A DNA stretch of 64,000 nt from Cyclina sinensis. Lineage: Eukaryota > Mollusca > Bivalvia > Venerida > Veneridae. Below, piece by piece: positions 25,101 to 31,995 of the stretch. The position numbers and the translations under genes were made by a program. The notes under the pieces are model-generated. The model searched no databases, was not told the origin of the DNA, and saw only the letters and a program-made list of their open reading frames with translations. The DNA lies in contig JAAONU010000019.1 in NCBI GenBank assembly GCA_012932295.1, forward strand, positions 16,873,908 to 16,937,907, written 5' to 3'. Position 1 is the first letter of the stretch. The number at the start of each line of letters is the position of its first letter.

Positions 25101-28100
25101 TATATGTTGTGTGTCTACCCTGTTCAAATATCATTATTTTTGTTTTGGCAGTATTAACTTTTATTTTCCATGTGTCACAATATACAGAAAGATCATTGAG
25201 CATTGATTACAAAGCCTCTGGTTTATGTGCGAATAAGGCCGTATCATCAGCGAATAATAGCATATATAATTTTAGATCATCTATGGTAAATATATTTTCA
25301 ATATTCCCGTTTATACTATTAATAAGATCATTCACAAAGAATAGAAACAGAAGACTAGAGCTGGGATCTCCTTGTTTTGCGCCAATATTAGAATCAAAGC
25401 TGGATGATGTCTGATTATTATATCTTACTGCGGCTTTAACACATGAATACATATTTTTAATGGCTTTTACGAATTTTGAGCTCACGTTTTCTTGGATTAA
25501 TTTATGGAATATAAAGGAATGTTCTAGTTTATCGAAGCACTTTTCAATGTCTATAAAGGCTACATACAACTTCATATTATTTGAAAGTGTTTTGGCAATA
25601 ATTGAGTGGAGTATGAATATACAGTCTATAGTTGATTTTCCTTTTTGAAATCCATATTGGTTGTCTATAATCTTATTATGTTTAATTGACCATTCTGTAA
25701 GACGATTTAGTTAAACTTGTGAATAGACTTTTGCAATAATGTTAATTAAAGTTATACCTCTGTAATTTTTAGCTTCCTCTAAATTACCCCCCTTATATAT
25801 AGGGATAATAATTCCTGATCCCCATGTATTAGGATATTCACCTTTTACAAAATATTCTGTTAAAAAGAGCTAGTAGAAAATGCGATATTTCATCAAATGA
25901 ACATTTATACATTTCTGCAGGTATTGCGTCTATACCACTACTTTTATTATTATTTTGTGTGAAGATAGCTTTTTTTAATTCTGTCATTGAAATTTTCTTA
26001 TCTAAATCCTCATCAATAATATTTTGATTAAGTTCTATATTTCTGTATTCAGCGTCCGTGTTATATAGTGTTTTAAAATGCTCATATAAATCATCGGTTG
26101 TTAGCGTTTCAGCTTGTTTTGAAGTTTTGGTATATTGGCGCCTAATTTTGTCCCAAAACTTTTTAGGCTGCAATTTACTCAATTTATTCAGGTTAATTTT
26201 CTCTCTGATACTGTATTTATTCTTTTGCGTACGTGTTGTTTTATTGTATTTATTTTTCATAGTTATATAATCCCTGCGGTAATCTTCGTTGTTTTTATTT
26301 TTTACGAATTTATTTCTTGCCTTTTTAAACTGTTTTCTAGTATTATAGCATTCTTCGTTGAACCAAGGGTTTTTTGTTTAAATTAACTGTAGATGTAACT
26401 TTACTTCTGATATGGGATTTACCAAAAATGTCAAAAGAACATTCATGCAATATATTGGCGAACGATTCGAAAATTACATTTATGTCCTCATTTTGGTTGA
26501 TTTTGTTCTGTAGGGTTTTAATATCGTCTCTTTTCGTGGCTAAAAGCCTTTGAAATGCTTCGGTTTTTGTTTCATCCCATTTCAAAAACTTGGCCTCTTG
26601 AGTAGTTTCTCCACCGATTCTGTGTGCTCTATCAAAAACTATGTTCGTGTGATTAATATCCAGGGTATCTCTAATGAGATCACGCACTAAACCTTCGCAG
26701 TTATCTGGTTCGGGTACTTCATTTCCTTTAGGCTTCACTGGCTCATCTAGACCATAAAAGATGAGATTTTCGCGCATTGATCTCGCTTCTAGGTCAAGAA
26801 GTTTATCTTGCATCTCTTGATACTTTTGTATATTAGTTTCTAGGTCTAGACATAATGCCTGTAGTTTATTGATTTCTTTCTGTGATTTTCTCAGATCGGT
26901 TTTTTGCAACTCGTGTTCATCGTTAATAAATGTAAGCGATTGTTCAGTTTCATTGGCTCTGGTTTCCAGGTCTGATACTTTTGTCTCTACTTCAGTTATT
27001 TTTAGTTGAATTAATTTGACAGCTTGTTCAATCTGATCGATCTTCGGAAGCGCAGCTTTAATCAGTTTGACATCTTCAATGAGGGATATAGCCCATGTTG
27101 GGGGTTCTGATGTATTCTGTGAGAAGACTGCTGGTGTTTGCGGTGATGCTGGTGCTTGCGTTCCTTGCATATTCAGCATACACTGAGCACGTACTGGATA
27201 ATGACCGTTCATGTTCATGACGGGGGATTGCATCACTGATTGTACATAATCCGTGCTATCAATAAAGCTGTTCGATAATGTTCCGCTTGATTGACCCGAT
27301 GGTATTTGGGCAGATATATGATGGCCGATATCATCACCTGGTGATCCACTAGCTTTTCTCTTCTCAGCCTTTTTTTGTCTTTTTTTCTGACTTTTAGTTA
27401 GATGATGTTCCTGTGACATGAATGCTGATCACTTTAGCTCCAATTTGATATAAAATTTATCCAAGCACAATATATATTTCCCAAGAAAATACTGAAATAT
27501 CCCGGAGAGAAATCGCTCATGTCTTCACACTTTTACCACTTTATAGATTTACAGATTAATTAGTAAATATCCTTAAATTATGAAATATTGAGGGAATGTT
27601 GTACAATATAGTCCTGAACAGACTTTCTCTCCTTGTTATACATATATAAAAATGAGAGAAATAGACAGAAAAGGCAGAGGAGGTCTGAGGCACTTGTTGA
27701 ACACTTAAGTAAATAAACGTTAAAGAAGAACCTGTGTTGGGTATTCTTCAATATATCTACAAGACCCGCCATCACTACACTACACATCTAACTGATATTA
27801 ATCATCAATTCTAAGCGAAAAACAATCCGCTTATATCCTGACAGGGTATCATGTGACACAAATTCATGAAGTATACTAGTAGTATGTCAAGAATTTTGGA
27901 GACTGAACAAAAATATGGTACTACAGGGTATGGTAATTTAGCTAATCAGTGTTTTAGTGATGGCACGTGGCATTTGTAACCCAGGGGTTGCAAGTTCGAC
28001 CCCAGCTTAAGTAACAGTCAAGTTACACTATCACAATACGTTGGCATTCCACGGCTAGGTAATGTTAGGCACAGTTCATATTTTAAAAGAGATTTTACTT

Positions 28101-28504
28101 ACGTAAACCATAAAATATTTCATTTGCTTGAAAGCCTCGACGGCCTACACCAACTGGTCCGAAAATTTGTGCGCATGTTCCTGATACGAGTGAAACGACC
28201 ATAAATAAGGCACACAGATACTGCAATAAAAATGTCGATCATTTTGGTTTCAGAAGAGTTAATACTGTTAAGGAAAATCAGTGTACTGTGGTGTTCTGAC
28301 GCAAGACAAGCTCGAAAAAATTATCAATGTAAACCATTCTTTATATTGGGTGAAAGCTGTGAAATCAGAATAATCATCTTCTCCAGTCATAAATCAAGAT
28401 TAAAAAAAAAATGTGACCACATTGTTTTAATGAAAAGAAAAAGTATTATATTTTTGAAAATTCTAAGCAAACTCTCTGCAAACGATAACCGTTACCTTGT
28501 TCAT
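9709..28504 (-). CDS. Secreted LDL-receptor class A domain protein, four exons
   Basis: Exons on the minus strand are 28504-28496, 28220-28103, 10720-10598 and 10145-9709. Each junction has GT/AG, and the phases agree (0, 1, 1). The joined frame is 687 bases, 228 residues plus stop. Residues 1-21 form a signal peptide (hydrophobic core LCALFMVVSLVSG, cleavage probably after CA). Residues 44-83 form one LDLa module with six cysteines and the motif CDGTENCPNGDDELGC. A run of 12 threonines and a small/hydrophobic C-terminal region follow. LDLa modules bind calcium and ligands; the specific role is unknown. Intron 2 is 17.4 kb because of the retroelement at 10831-27785. The host intron left after removing it is only ~0.42 kb. 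The gene was assembled by eye without transcript evidence, and exon 1 (three codons) is the weakest part. Confidence 0.7.
10598..10720 (-). CDS. LDLa gene exon 3: LDL-receptor class A domain
   Basis: The acceptor TTTCTTTCAAAG and the donor GTAAGT bound a 123-base exon of phase 1-1, the usual symmetry for LDLa modules. All six cysteines are present in the expected order. The C-terminal motif is CDGTENCPNGDDELGC: the DDE acidic group is kept, but Asn stands where many family members have Asp, before the fifth Cys and after it. Calcium binding is therefore plausible but not certain. Confidence 0.85.
10831..11299 (+). repeat. 5' LTR of the retroelement
   Basis: It begins ATAATGTTATTTGTAATAG and ends CCATCACTACACTACA. 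The same sequence recurs at 23313, interrupted by a LINE. CTGGGGAAATTT follows directly; its TGG is where a primer-binding site would begin, but no tRNA match was identified. End positions carry a one- or two-base ambiguity because the LTR end and the target duplication share bases. Confidence 0.9.
11316..11418 (+). repeat. Leader segment with an inverted copy downstream
   Basis: These 103 bases of untranslated leader, starting 16 bases after the LTR, recur as exact reverse complement at 12411-12513. They end just before the gag start codon. Confidence 0.9.
11442..12107 (+). CDS. Gag (capsid region) of the LTR retroelement
   Basis: This 221-residue frame opens MADLEIQRTFQNLSD, 142 bases after the LTR. 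The middle has the Ty3/Gypsy capsid pattern: KFDGNQKEFKPWIKSIE, then a Trp-containing helix (SWENFKTALSSRF) and VHTYVERLLALAEDAF. This protein would form the cytoplasmic particle. The frame stops before the zinc knuckles, which continue in other frames to about 12390, so gag is truncated by frameshift. Confidence 0.85.
   Translation: MADLEIQRTFQNLSDQIAHFSNTVGAQGVAQSVQKFDGNQKEFKPWIKSIEKYALLTGLNENRKKMVAYQTANGPVSDFIFRHLQNNEDCSWENFKTALSSRFSEIQDPQHAMYLLRNVKQHQGENVHTYVERLLALAEDAFKGHGQEENQAANLEVIERQLIDCFIDGLSENYLKMKVMRDAPVTLLAAVTSATNEQSLGSRFRLRFDQDYSTHQNNDKH
12145..12390 (+). pseudogene. Gag nucleocapsid remnant, two CCHC zinc knuckles
   Basis: The second knuckle is intact as CWNCGQEGHIQREC (from 12301), in a different frame from the capsid part. 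An earlier CQFC...DC knuckle near 12147-12190 is split by small indels and a stop. The knuckles normally bind genomic RNA. The region ends just before the inverted leader copy at 12411. Confidence 0.75.
12411..12513 (-). repeat. Inverted copy of the retroelement leader
   Basis: It is the reverse complement of 11316-11418 with no mismatch seen over 103 bases. It lies between the nucleocapsid remnant and protease and would let a transcript fold into a stem with a ~1-kb loop containing gag. Template switching during reverse transcription is the likely origin (inference). Confidence 0.9.
12528..13022 (+). pseudogene. Aspartic protease region of pol
   Basis: The 164-residue frame contains the active-site motif ALIDTGAECSIIG near its start and the flap and C-terminal motif LMILGRDWL, the retropepsin pattern. 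The enzyme would cut the Gag-Pol polyprotein. The frame has its own ATG only by chance. It is cut off from gag by the inverted leader copy and from RT by stops at 13020-13350. Confidence 0.8.
13205..14824 (+). pseudogene. Reverse transcriptase and RNase H region of pol
   Basis: The connector before RT (about 13205-13348) ends in a stop. RT starts with IKQRPYRVPLNHRK and then breaks by frameshift near 13545-13585. It continues as LDCRSGFWQI, FNVMCFGLVNA, the catalytic YLDD motif (near 13868) and YLGFVIDKDGIRPNPDK. RNase H follows with LYTDASDGFIGACL, a second frameshift near 14440, and FTIYTDHCPLKSLL. The domain order and the YLDD motif place it in Ty3/Gypsy. At least three breaks make it inactive. 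Confidence 0.9.
14793..16599 (+). pseudogene. Integrase region of pol with acidic tail
   Basis: An HHCC zinc-binding part (HDNNGHPGTQRMF, then CVDC in another frame) precedes the core. The catalytic acids are seen in SIDVCGPY, IIHDRGSEF and the KQER segment, spread over three frames. The last frame (15571-16599, 342 residues) covers the end of the core and a GPY/F-like region with VKFEINDPVYY. A Ser/Asp/Glu-rich tail of ~160 residues follows, with no chromodomain. The long acidic tail is unusual for Ty3/Gypsy integrases (inference). Confidence 0.85.
16600..17143 (+). other. Retroelement pol-env spacer
   Basis: This AT-rich segment has one short open stretch to about 16755 in another frame and no domain. 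It probably holds untranslated sequence and splice signals for an env subgenomic RNA; none is certain. Confidence 0.4.
17144..17740 (+). pseudogene. Env-like gene, 5' part
   Basis: A splice-acceptor-like TTTACATTTCAG ends at 17182. An ATG two bases on (17184) opens a short hydrophobic signal-like stretch in another frame that soon stops, so the start is frameshifted. The longer frame then carries helical sequence and a duplicated seven-residue block ending in a Lys-Arg pair. A hydrophobic segment follows that resembles the fusion-peptide region of F-type envelope proteins found in errantivirus-like elements. The frame is cut at 17740 by the palindromic element. Identity as env rests on position, pattern and the C-terminal membrane segment in the 3' part. 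Confidence 0.7.
17741..19551. mobile_element. 1.81-kb palindromic TIR element inserted in env
   Basis: The ends are TATGGAAAGCCGCAGTAC and its reverse complement, inside inverted arms of about 400 bp (to ~18140 and from ~19135) that are nearly identical. AATTTG flanks both sides (17735-17740 and 19552-19557), a 6-bp target duplication. Removing the element and one duplicate leaves the interrupted env frame continuous across the site, which confirms insertion. The core (18240-19020) is a ~106-bp tandem repeat. No transposase is encoded. The superfamily is unassigned; 6-bp duplications occur in IS3EU- and Dada-type elements (from memory). Confidence 0.9.
18240..19020. repeat. ~106-bp tandem repeat with internal hairpin
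   Basis: About eight monomers carry TCTGCGACTG near 18246, 18351, 18457, 18556, 18662, 18771, 18876 and 18982. Most contain GTCTGCGAC and then GTCGCAGAC 13 bases later, a perfect 9-bp stem, followed by TTTCAGGAATTTTGGTGCC and AATGTCATTTTTGA. It forms the centre of the palindromic element. Confidence 0.85.
19558..20925 (+). pseudogene. Env-like gene, 3' part
   Basis: The env frame resumes after the insertion and runs about 455 residues, with scattered cysteines in the ectodomain. A single hydrophobic membrane segment (about 20755-20820, WVYILIAICALGII core) lies near the C-terminus, as in type I envelope glycoproteins. A further open stretch in another frame to about 21061 may be a frameshifted cytoplasmic tail. 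The reading frame upstream of 19558 belongs to the inserted element and is not env. Confidence 0.75.
20926..22264 (+). other. Retroelement 3' region after env
   Basis: This AT-rich region contains short frames (for example 21122-21352) without recognised domains. It is probably untranslated sequence of the retroelement. The purine-rich GGATAAAGTAATAAAGG just before the 3' LTR (near 23295-23311) may be the polypurine tract. Confidence 0.45.
22273..23242. mobile_element. Non-autonomous hAT-like element, 970 bp
   Basis: The ends are TAGGGATGGCAACGA and TCGTTGCCATCCCTA, with subterminal GAGTACTCGGTTACTCG motifs on both sides. ATATACAC occurs on both flanks (22265-22272 and 23243-23250), the 8-bp duplication expected of hAT elements. 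No transposase frame is present. It inserted into the 3' untranslated part of the retroelement. Confidence 0.9.
24195..26260 (-). pseudogene. LINE ORF2 reverse transcriptase, broken
   Basis: Consecutive minus-strand frames (26260-25838, 25575-25207, 25203-24781, 24620-24195) carry NKSSGIDAIPAEMYK, VAFIDIEKCFDKLEH, the catalytic LLFADDTALFA block and SFKYLGIYL. A C-terminal zinc-ribbon-like CRNCSMNLPEDEYHFLLVC ends the series. Stops and frameshifts near 25830, 25580 and 24700 inactivate it. Confidence 0.85.
26343..27419 (-). pseudogene. LINE ORF1 fused to ORF2 linker by deletion
   Basis: The 358-residue frame begins MSQEHHLTKSQKKRQKKAEK, a basic start. A coiled coil follows at about residues 115-215, then an RNA-binding-like region with SMRENLIFYGLDEP at 214-227. 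After about residue 270 the sequence changes to a type found downstream of the endonuclease in ORF2 (FESFANILHECSFDIFG). The end of ORF1 and the whole endonuclease have thus been lost in one deletion that kept the frame. ORF1 proteins package the LINE RNA. Confidence 0.75.
27947..28008 (+). repeat. Possible tRNA-like SINE remnant
   Basis: A B-box-like AGTTCGACCCC (27993-28003) preceded by CCCAGGGGTTGCA suggests the T-arm of an old tRNA-derived element. The A box is not recognisable. Confidence 0.35.
28103..28220 (-). CDS. LDLa gene exon 2: signal peptide core and spacer
   Basis: The acceptor TTTTTATTGCAG precedes the exon and the donor GTAAGT follows it. The 118 bases give 39 residues plus one base. 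They hold the hydrophobic signal core, the likely cleavage site at TCAQ, and a Gly/Val-rich stretch ending EIFYGL. The other two frames hit stops inside the exon. The phase-1 end fits exon 3 exactly. Confidence 0.7.
28496..28504 (-). CDS. LDLa gene exon 1 (coding part)
   Basis: It reads ATG AAC AAG and then the donor GTAACG. Joined in phase 0 to the next exon it completes a typical signal peptide, beginning MNKYLCALF. The frame of exon 2 has a stop just upstream, so a separate start exon is needed; this is the nearest suitable one, 275 bases away. The 5' untranslated part and promoter were not defined. Confidence 0.55.
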
Positions 28505-28639
28505 GTGTGTTCAGGTTGGGTAAGAAAAAAGTGACACTAAAGCCAACAATATGTACACTGTTTGGAAATGACAATGTTCATATGTTTATTATGTTAATCT
28601 CCTGATTTCAACTTTGAAGCTGATGAATCGATGCCACGA

Positions 28640-28692
28640 TACACACGCGCACTCACGCACGCGCGCATGCACATGCACACGCACATACACAC
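28640..28692. repeat. Imperfect CA/CG microsatellite
   Basis: It is a run of ACAC, GCGC and CACG dinucleotide mixtures. Confidence 0.8.
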
Positions 28693-28699
28693 TATTTAT

Positions 28700-29170
28700 T
28701 GCTGTCAAACAGTAAAATAGTCATTTCTGAGTGGCTTCCTTTGCTAAATAAATTTTGAATGGTTGCTGATAGATATGTTTATTTTGTTACGAGGATTGGG
28801 CTGTATACAAGTTAAGAATTTACTTCATTTTTTTCTAAAATGAAATTATTCTTCTATCATTTATTCCTATAATTTGTAGTTTTCCTTATCTTATGCCTTT
28901 GTCCATCTTATTCCAAATTTTGTTTCACACATTTATCGTGAAAGCCAGGCATTTTGAATTGTCGAAATTAGATCCGCCATTATGAGTTTTCTTTAAGACC
29001 GTAATAATTCGATCTTAAAACTATTGTCACATTATCTGACCTGAAATGTTAAAAAGCAGAACAACCATCTGTTTGGTCTGAAGTTCGTGATTTATGATTA
29101 ATTTTTTAAAAGAAGAAAATACATGTATACTTTCCCAATTCTATACGCAATAATTACGTATTATAGACAC
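28700..29170. other. No gene recognised
   Basis: AT-rich spacer upstream of the 24-bp satellite. No feature was seen. Confidence 0.5.
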
Positions 29171-29171
29171 A

Positions 29172-31050
29172 AAGCTCGTTTTGTGATAAGACAATAAGCT
29201 GGCTTTGTGATAAGACAGAGAGATAATTTCATAATAAGAAAGAGAGCTGGTTTTATTATAAGACAGAGAGCTGGTTTACTAATAAGACAGAGAGCTGGTT
29301 TTATAATTAGACAGAGAGCTGGTTTTATAATAAGACAGAGAGCTGGTTTTATAATAAGACAGAAAGCTGGTTTACTAAAAAGACAGAGAGCAGGTTTACT
29401 AATAAGACATAGAGCTGGTTTACTAATAAGTCAGAGAGCTGGTTTACTAATAAGACAGACAGCTGGTTTTATAATAAGACAGAGAGCTGGTTTACTAATA
29501 AGACAGAGAGCTGGTTTACTAATAAGACAGAGAGCTGGTTTTATAATAAGACAGACAGCTGGTTTTATAATAAGACAGACAGCTGGTTTAACAGAGAGCT
29601 TGTTTTATAACAAGACAGAGAGCTGGTTTTATAATAAGACAGAGAGTTTGTTTTATGATAAGACAGAGAGACAATTTAACAGACAGAAAGCTGGTTTTAT
29701 ATTAAGACAGAGAGCTGGTTTTATAATAAGACATAGAGCTGGTTTTATAATAAGACAGAGAGCTGATTTTATAAAAAAAAACAGAGAGCTGGTTTTATAA
29801 TAAGACAGAGAGCTGGTTTTGTAATAAGACAGAGACCTGGTTTTAAAATAAGACAGAGTAAGACAGATAGCTGGTTTTATAATAAGACAGAGAACTGATT
29901 TTATAAAAAGACAGACAGCTGGTTTTATAATAAGACAGAGAGCTGGTTTACTAATAAGACAGACAGCTGGTTTTATAATAAGACAGTTAGCTGATTTTAT
30001 AATAAGACAGAGAGCTGGTTTACTAATAAGACAGAGAGCTGGTTTTATAAGCTGGTTTTATAATAAGACAGAGAGCTGGTTTTATAATAAGACAGAAAGC
30101 TGGTTTTATAATAAGACAGATAGCTGGTTTTATGATAATACAGAGAGCTGGTTTTATAATAAGACAGAGAGCTGGTTTTATAATAAGACAGAGAGCTGAT
30201 TTTATAATAAGACAGAGAGCTGGTTTACTAATAAGACAGAGAGCTGGTTTTATAATAAGACAGAGAGCTGGTTTTATAATAAAACAGAGAGCTGATTTTA
30301 TAATAAGACAGAAAGCTGGTTTTATAATAAGACAGATAGCTGGTTTTATGATAAGACAGAGAGCTGGTTTACTAATAAGACAGAGAGCTGGTTTTATAAT
30401 AAAACAGAGAGCTGGTTTTATAACAAGACAGACAGCTGGTTTTATGATAAGAAAGATAAGCTGTTTTATAATAAGACAGAGAACTGGTTCTTAAAATAAG
30501 ACAGAGAGCTTGTTAAATAATTAGACGGAGAGCTGATTTTATAAAAAGACAGAGAGCTGATTTTTTAATAAGACAGAGAGCTGGTATTAAAAAAAAAACA
30601 GAGAGCTGGTTTTATAAAAAGACAGAGAGCAGATTTTATAATAAGACAAAGAGCTAGTTTTATAATAAGACAGAGAGCTGATTAAATCATAAGTCAGAGA
30701 GTTAGTTTTATAATAAGGCAGAGAGCTGGTTTTATAAAAAGACAGAGAGCTGGTTTTATAATAAGACAGAGAGCTGATTTACTAATGAGACAGAGAGCTG
30801 GTTTTATAATATGACAGGCAGCTGGTTTTATAATAAGACAGAGAGCTGGTTTTATAATAAGACAGACAGCTGGTTTAACAGACAGAGAGCTTGTTTTATA
30901 ATAAGACAGAGAGCTGGTTTTATAATAAGACAGAGAGTTTGTTTTATGATAAGACAGAGAGACAATTTAACAGACAGAAAGCTGGTTTTATATTAAGACA
31001 GAGAGCTGGTTTTATAGACAGAGAGGTTGGTTTCATAGACAGAGAGTTGG
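29172..31050. repeat. 24-bp satellite array
   Basis: About 75 head-to-tail copies of GCTGGTTTTATAATAAGACAGAGA span 1.88 kb. Variants include TTTACTAATAAG, missing-A units and occasional truncated or fused copies such as GGTTTAACAGACAGAGAGCT. A block near 29590-29720 recurs almost identically near 30870-31010, so larger segments were duplicated within the array. One plus frame reads an eight-residue RQRAGFII repeat, but it is interrupted by indels and is not a gene. Confidence 0.95.
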
Positions 31051-31995
31051 TACGCATGAGTTTCAAAGGTGTTCTACCAGTAAGTCTTTTTGTGGGGATT
31101 GTCGAAGACTGTCAGTCACAGAGCTCACAGTTTACATTGAAACTTTTAACCGGGTATCTTTCCATCTTTACTATCCGAGGAAAACAATAGCGCATAGTTA
31201 CAGCTTGACCTGACACTGATGCATACGTATGCATTATCATTGAATGCAGAAATTTTTTCAACGATAATAGACAGTATTAAGTATATTACCTGAATTTTAG
31301 TAATTGTTTAATTGATGATTGTTTTAACTTTGAGTGAAGTAATCTATTTTTCCACGAGGAGTGCAATTTCAGTCATTATTACTATAAACCCGTATTTACT
31401 TTATGAAAACCGTGACAGTTCCTGTCCAAAATTTATTGTAACGTCAATGACGTTTGTGAATAAAACATTTCTTTCGATTGATAATTAAAAATGTGAAATA
31501 ATTAAACGAGATAACAAAGTTTGATATTTGTTTGTCTATACCAATGCTACGTGTATGTTAGAGTGTATAATTGGGTGTTCTTTGTAAATACGAAAGCTAA
31601 AAGAAGCGGACCTCTTCAAAAATGCAGAAATTCAAACGTCTGTTTATATTTTATGAAGATTAGAGAACCAGATTTAAAAAATAATTGTCATTAATTGAAC
31701 AAGAAAGTAGGGCGAGCACTAAACAGAAATACATACATGTCACATACTTCTATAACCTAGCTTGTGTTCTTTGCTCATATGAGTTAATAAATTGTTTAAA
31801 ATGATATCGTAATTTGTCTCTTCTTGCTGTCTGTGATTTTGTTTCAGGACAAAACTTTATTTTCTTGTTGATATTGAAAATAGCCTAACATTGTTAATAG
31901 AGAAATTTTCGATTATCTTTCACTGCAGCCGTATTATACTGACTCTGTTAGGATGTATATGCCGATTGTTCATTGTGACTACATAGTCTGTAAAA
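31051..31995. other. Spacer between satellites, no gene recognised
   Basis: AT-rich sequence without domain-bearing frames or clear repeats. Confidence 0.5.

Larger units (their letters stand above)
23555..27554 (-). mobile_element. Non-LTR retrotransposon (LINE), internally deleted
   Basis: It lies in minus orientation and is 4.0 kb. Its 3' end is a short (TTATG)n-type tail, seen on the plus strand as ACATAACATAACATAACA. An 8-bp target duplication flanks it. ORF1 is present and the RT part of ORF2 is present, but the apurinic endonuclease domain between them is missing, and ORF2 has several frame breaks. Jockey/CR1/L2-like relatives are likely; the clade is not assigned. Confidence 0.85.
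10831..27785 (+). mobile_element. Env-bearing Ty3/Gypsy-type LTR retroelement with nested insertions
   Basis: Direct LTRs (10831-11299 and 23313-27785) flank gag, protease, RT, RNase H, integrase and an env-like gene in the usual Ty3/Gypsy order. CATCT stands immediately outside both ends (10826-10830 and 27786-27790), a 5-bp target duplication. Without the three nested elements the copy would be about 10.2 kb. The LTRs differ by roughly 15 small changes over 469 bp by eye, so the insertion is not recent. All genes contain frameshifts or insertions and the copy is defective. It lies antisense in intron 2 of the LDLa gene, 110 bases from the exon 3 acceptor. Confidence 0.9.
23313..27785 (+). 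repeat. 3' LTR, split by a LINE
   Basis: LTR sequence runs from 23313 to 23554 and resumes at 27563 to 27785. The 4.0-kb interruption is the non-LTR element, bounded by the duplication ATTAATTA (23547-23554 and 27555-27562). The intact 5' LTR has a single ATTAATTA at this site. Confidence 0.9.

Noticed and set aside
25031..26386. Plus-strand frames of 60-127 residues
   Set aside because: They are antisense to the LINE ORF2 and ORF1 segments.
28232..28534. 100-residue plus-strand frame
   Set aside because: It is antisense to LDLa exon 1 and intron 1 and shows no family resemblance.
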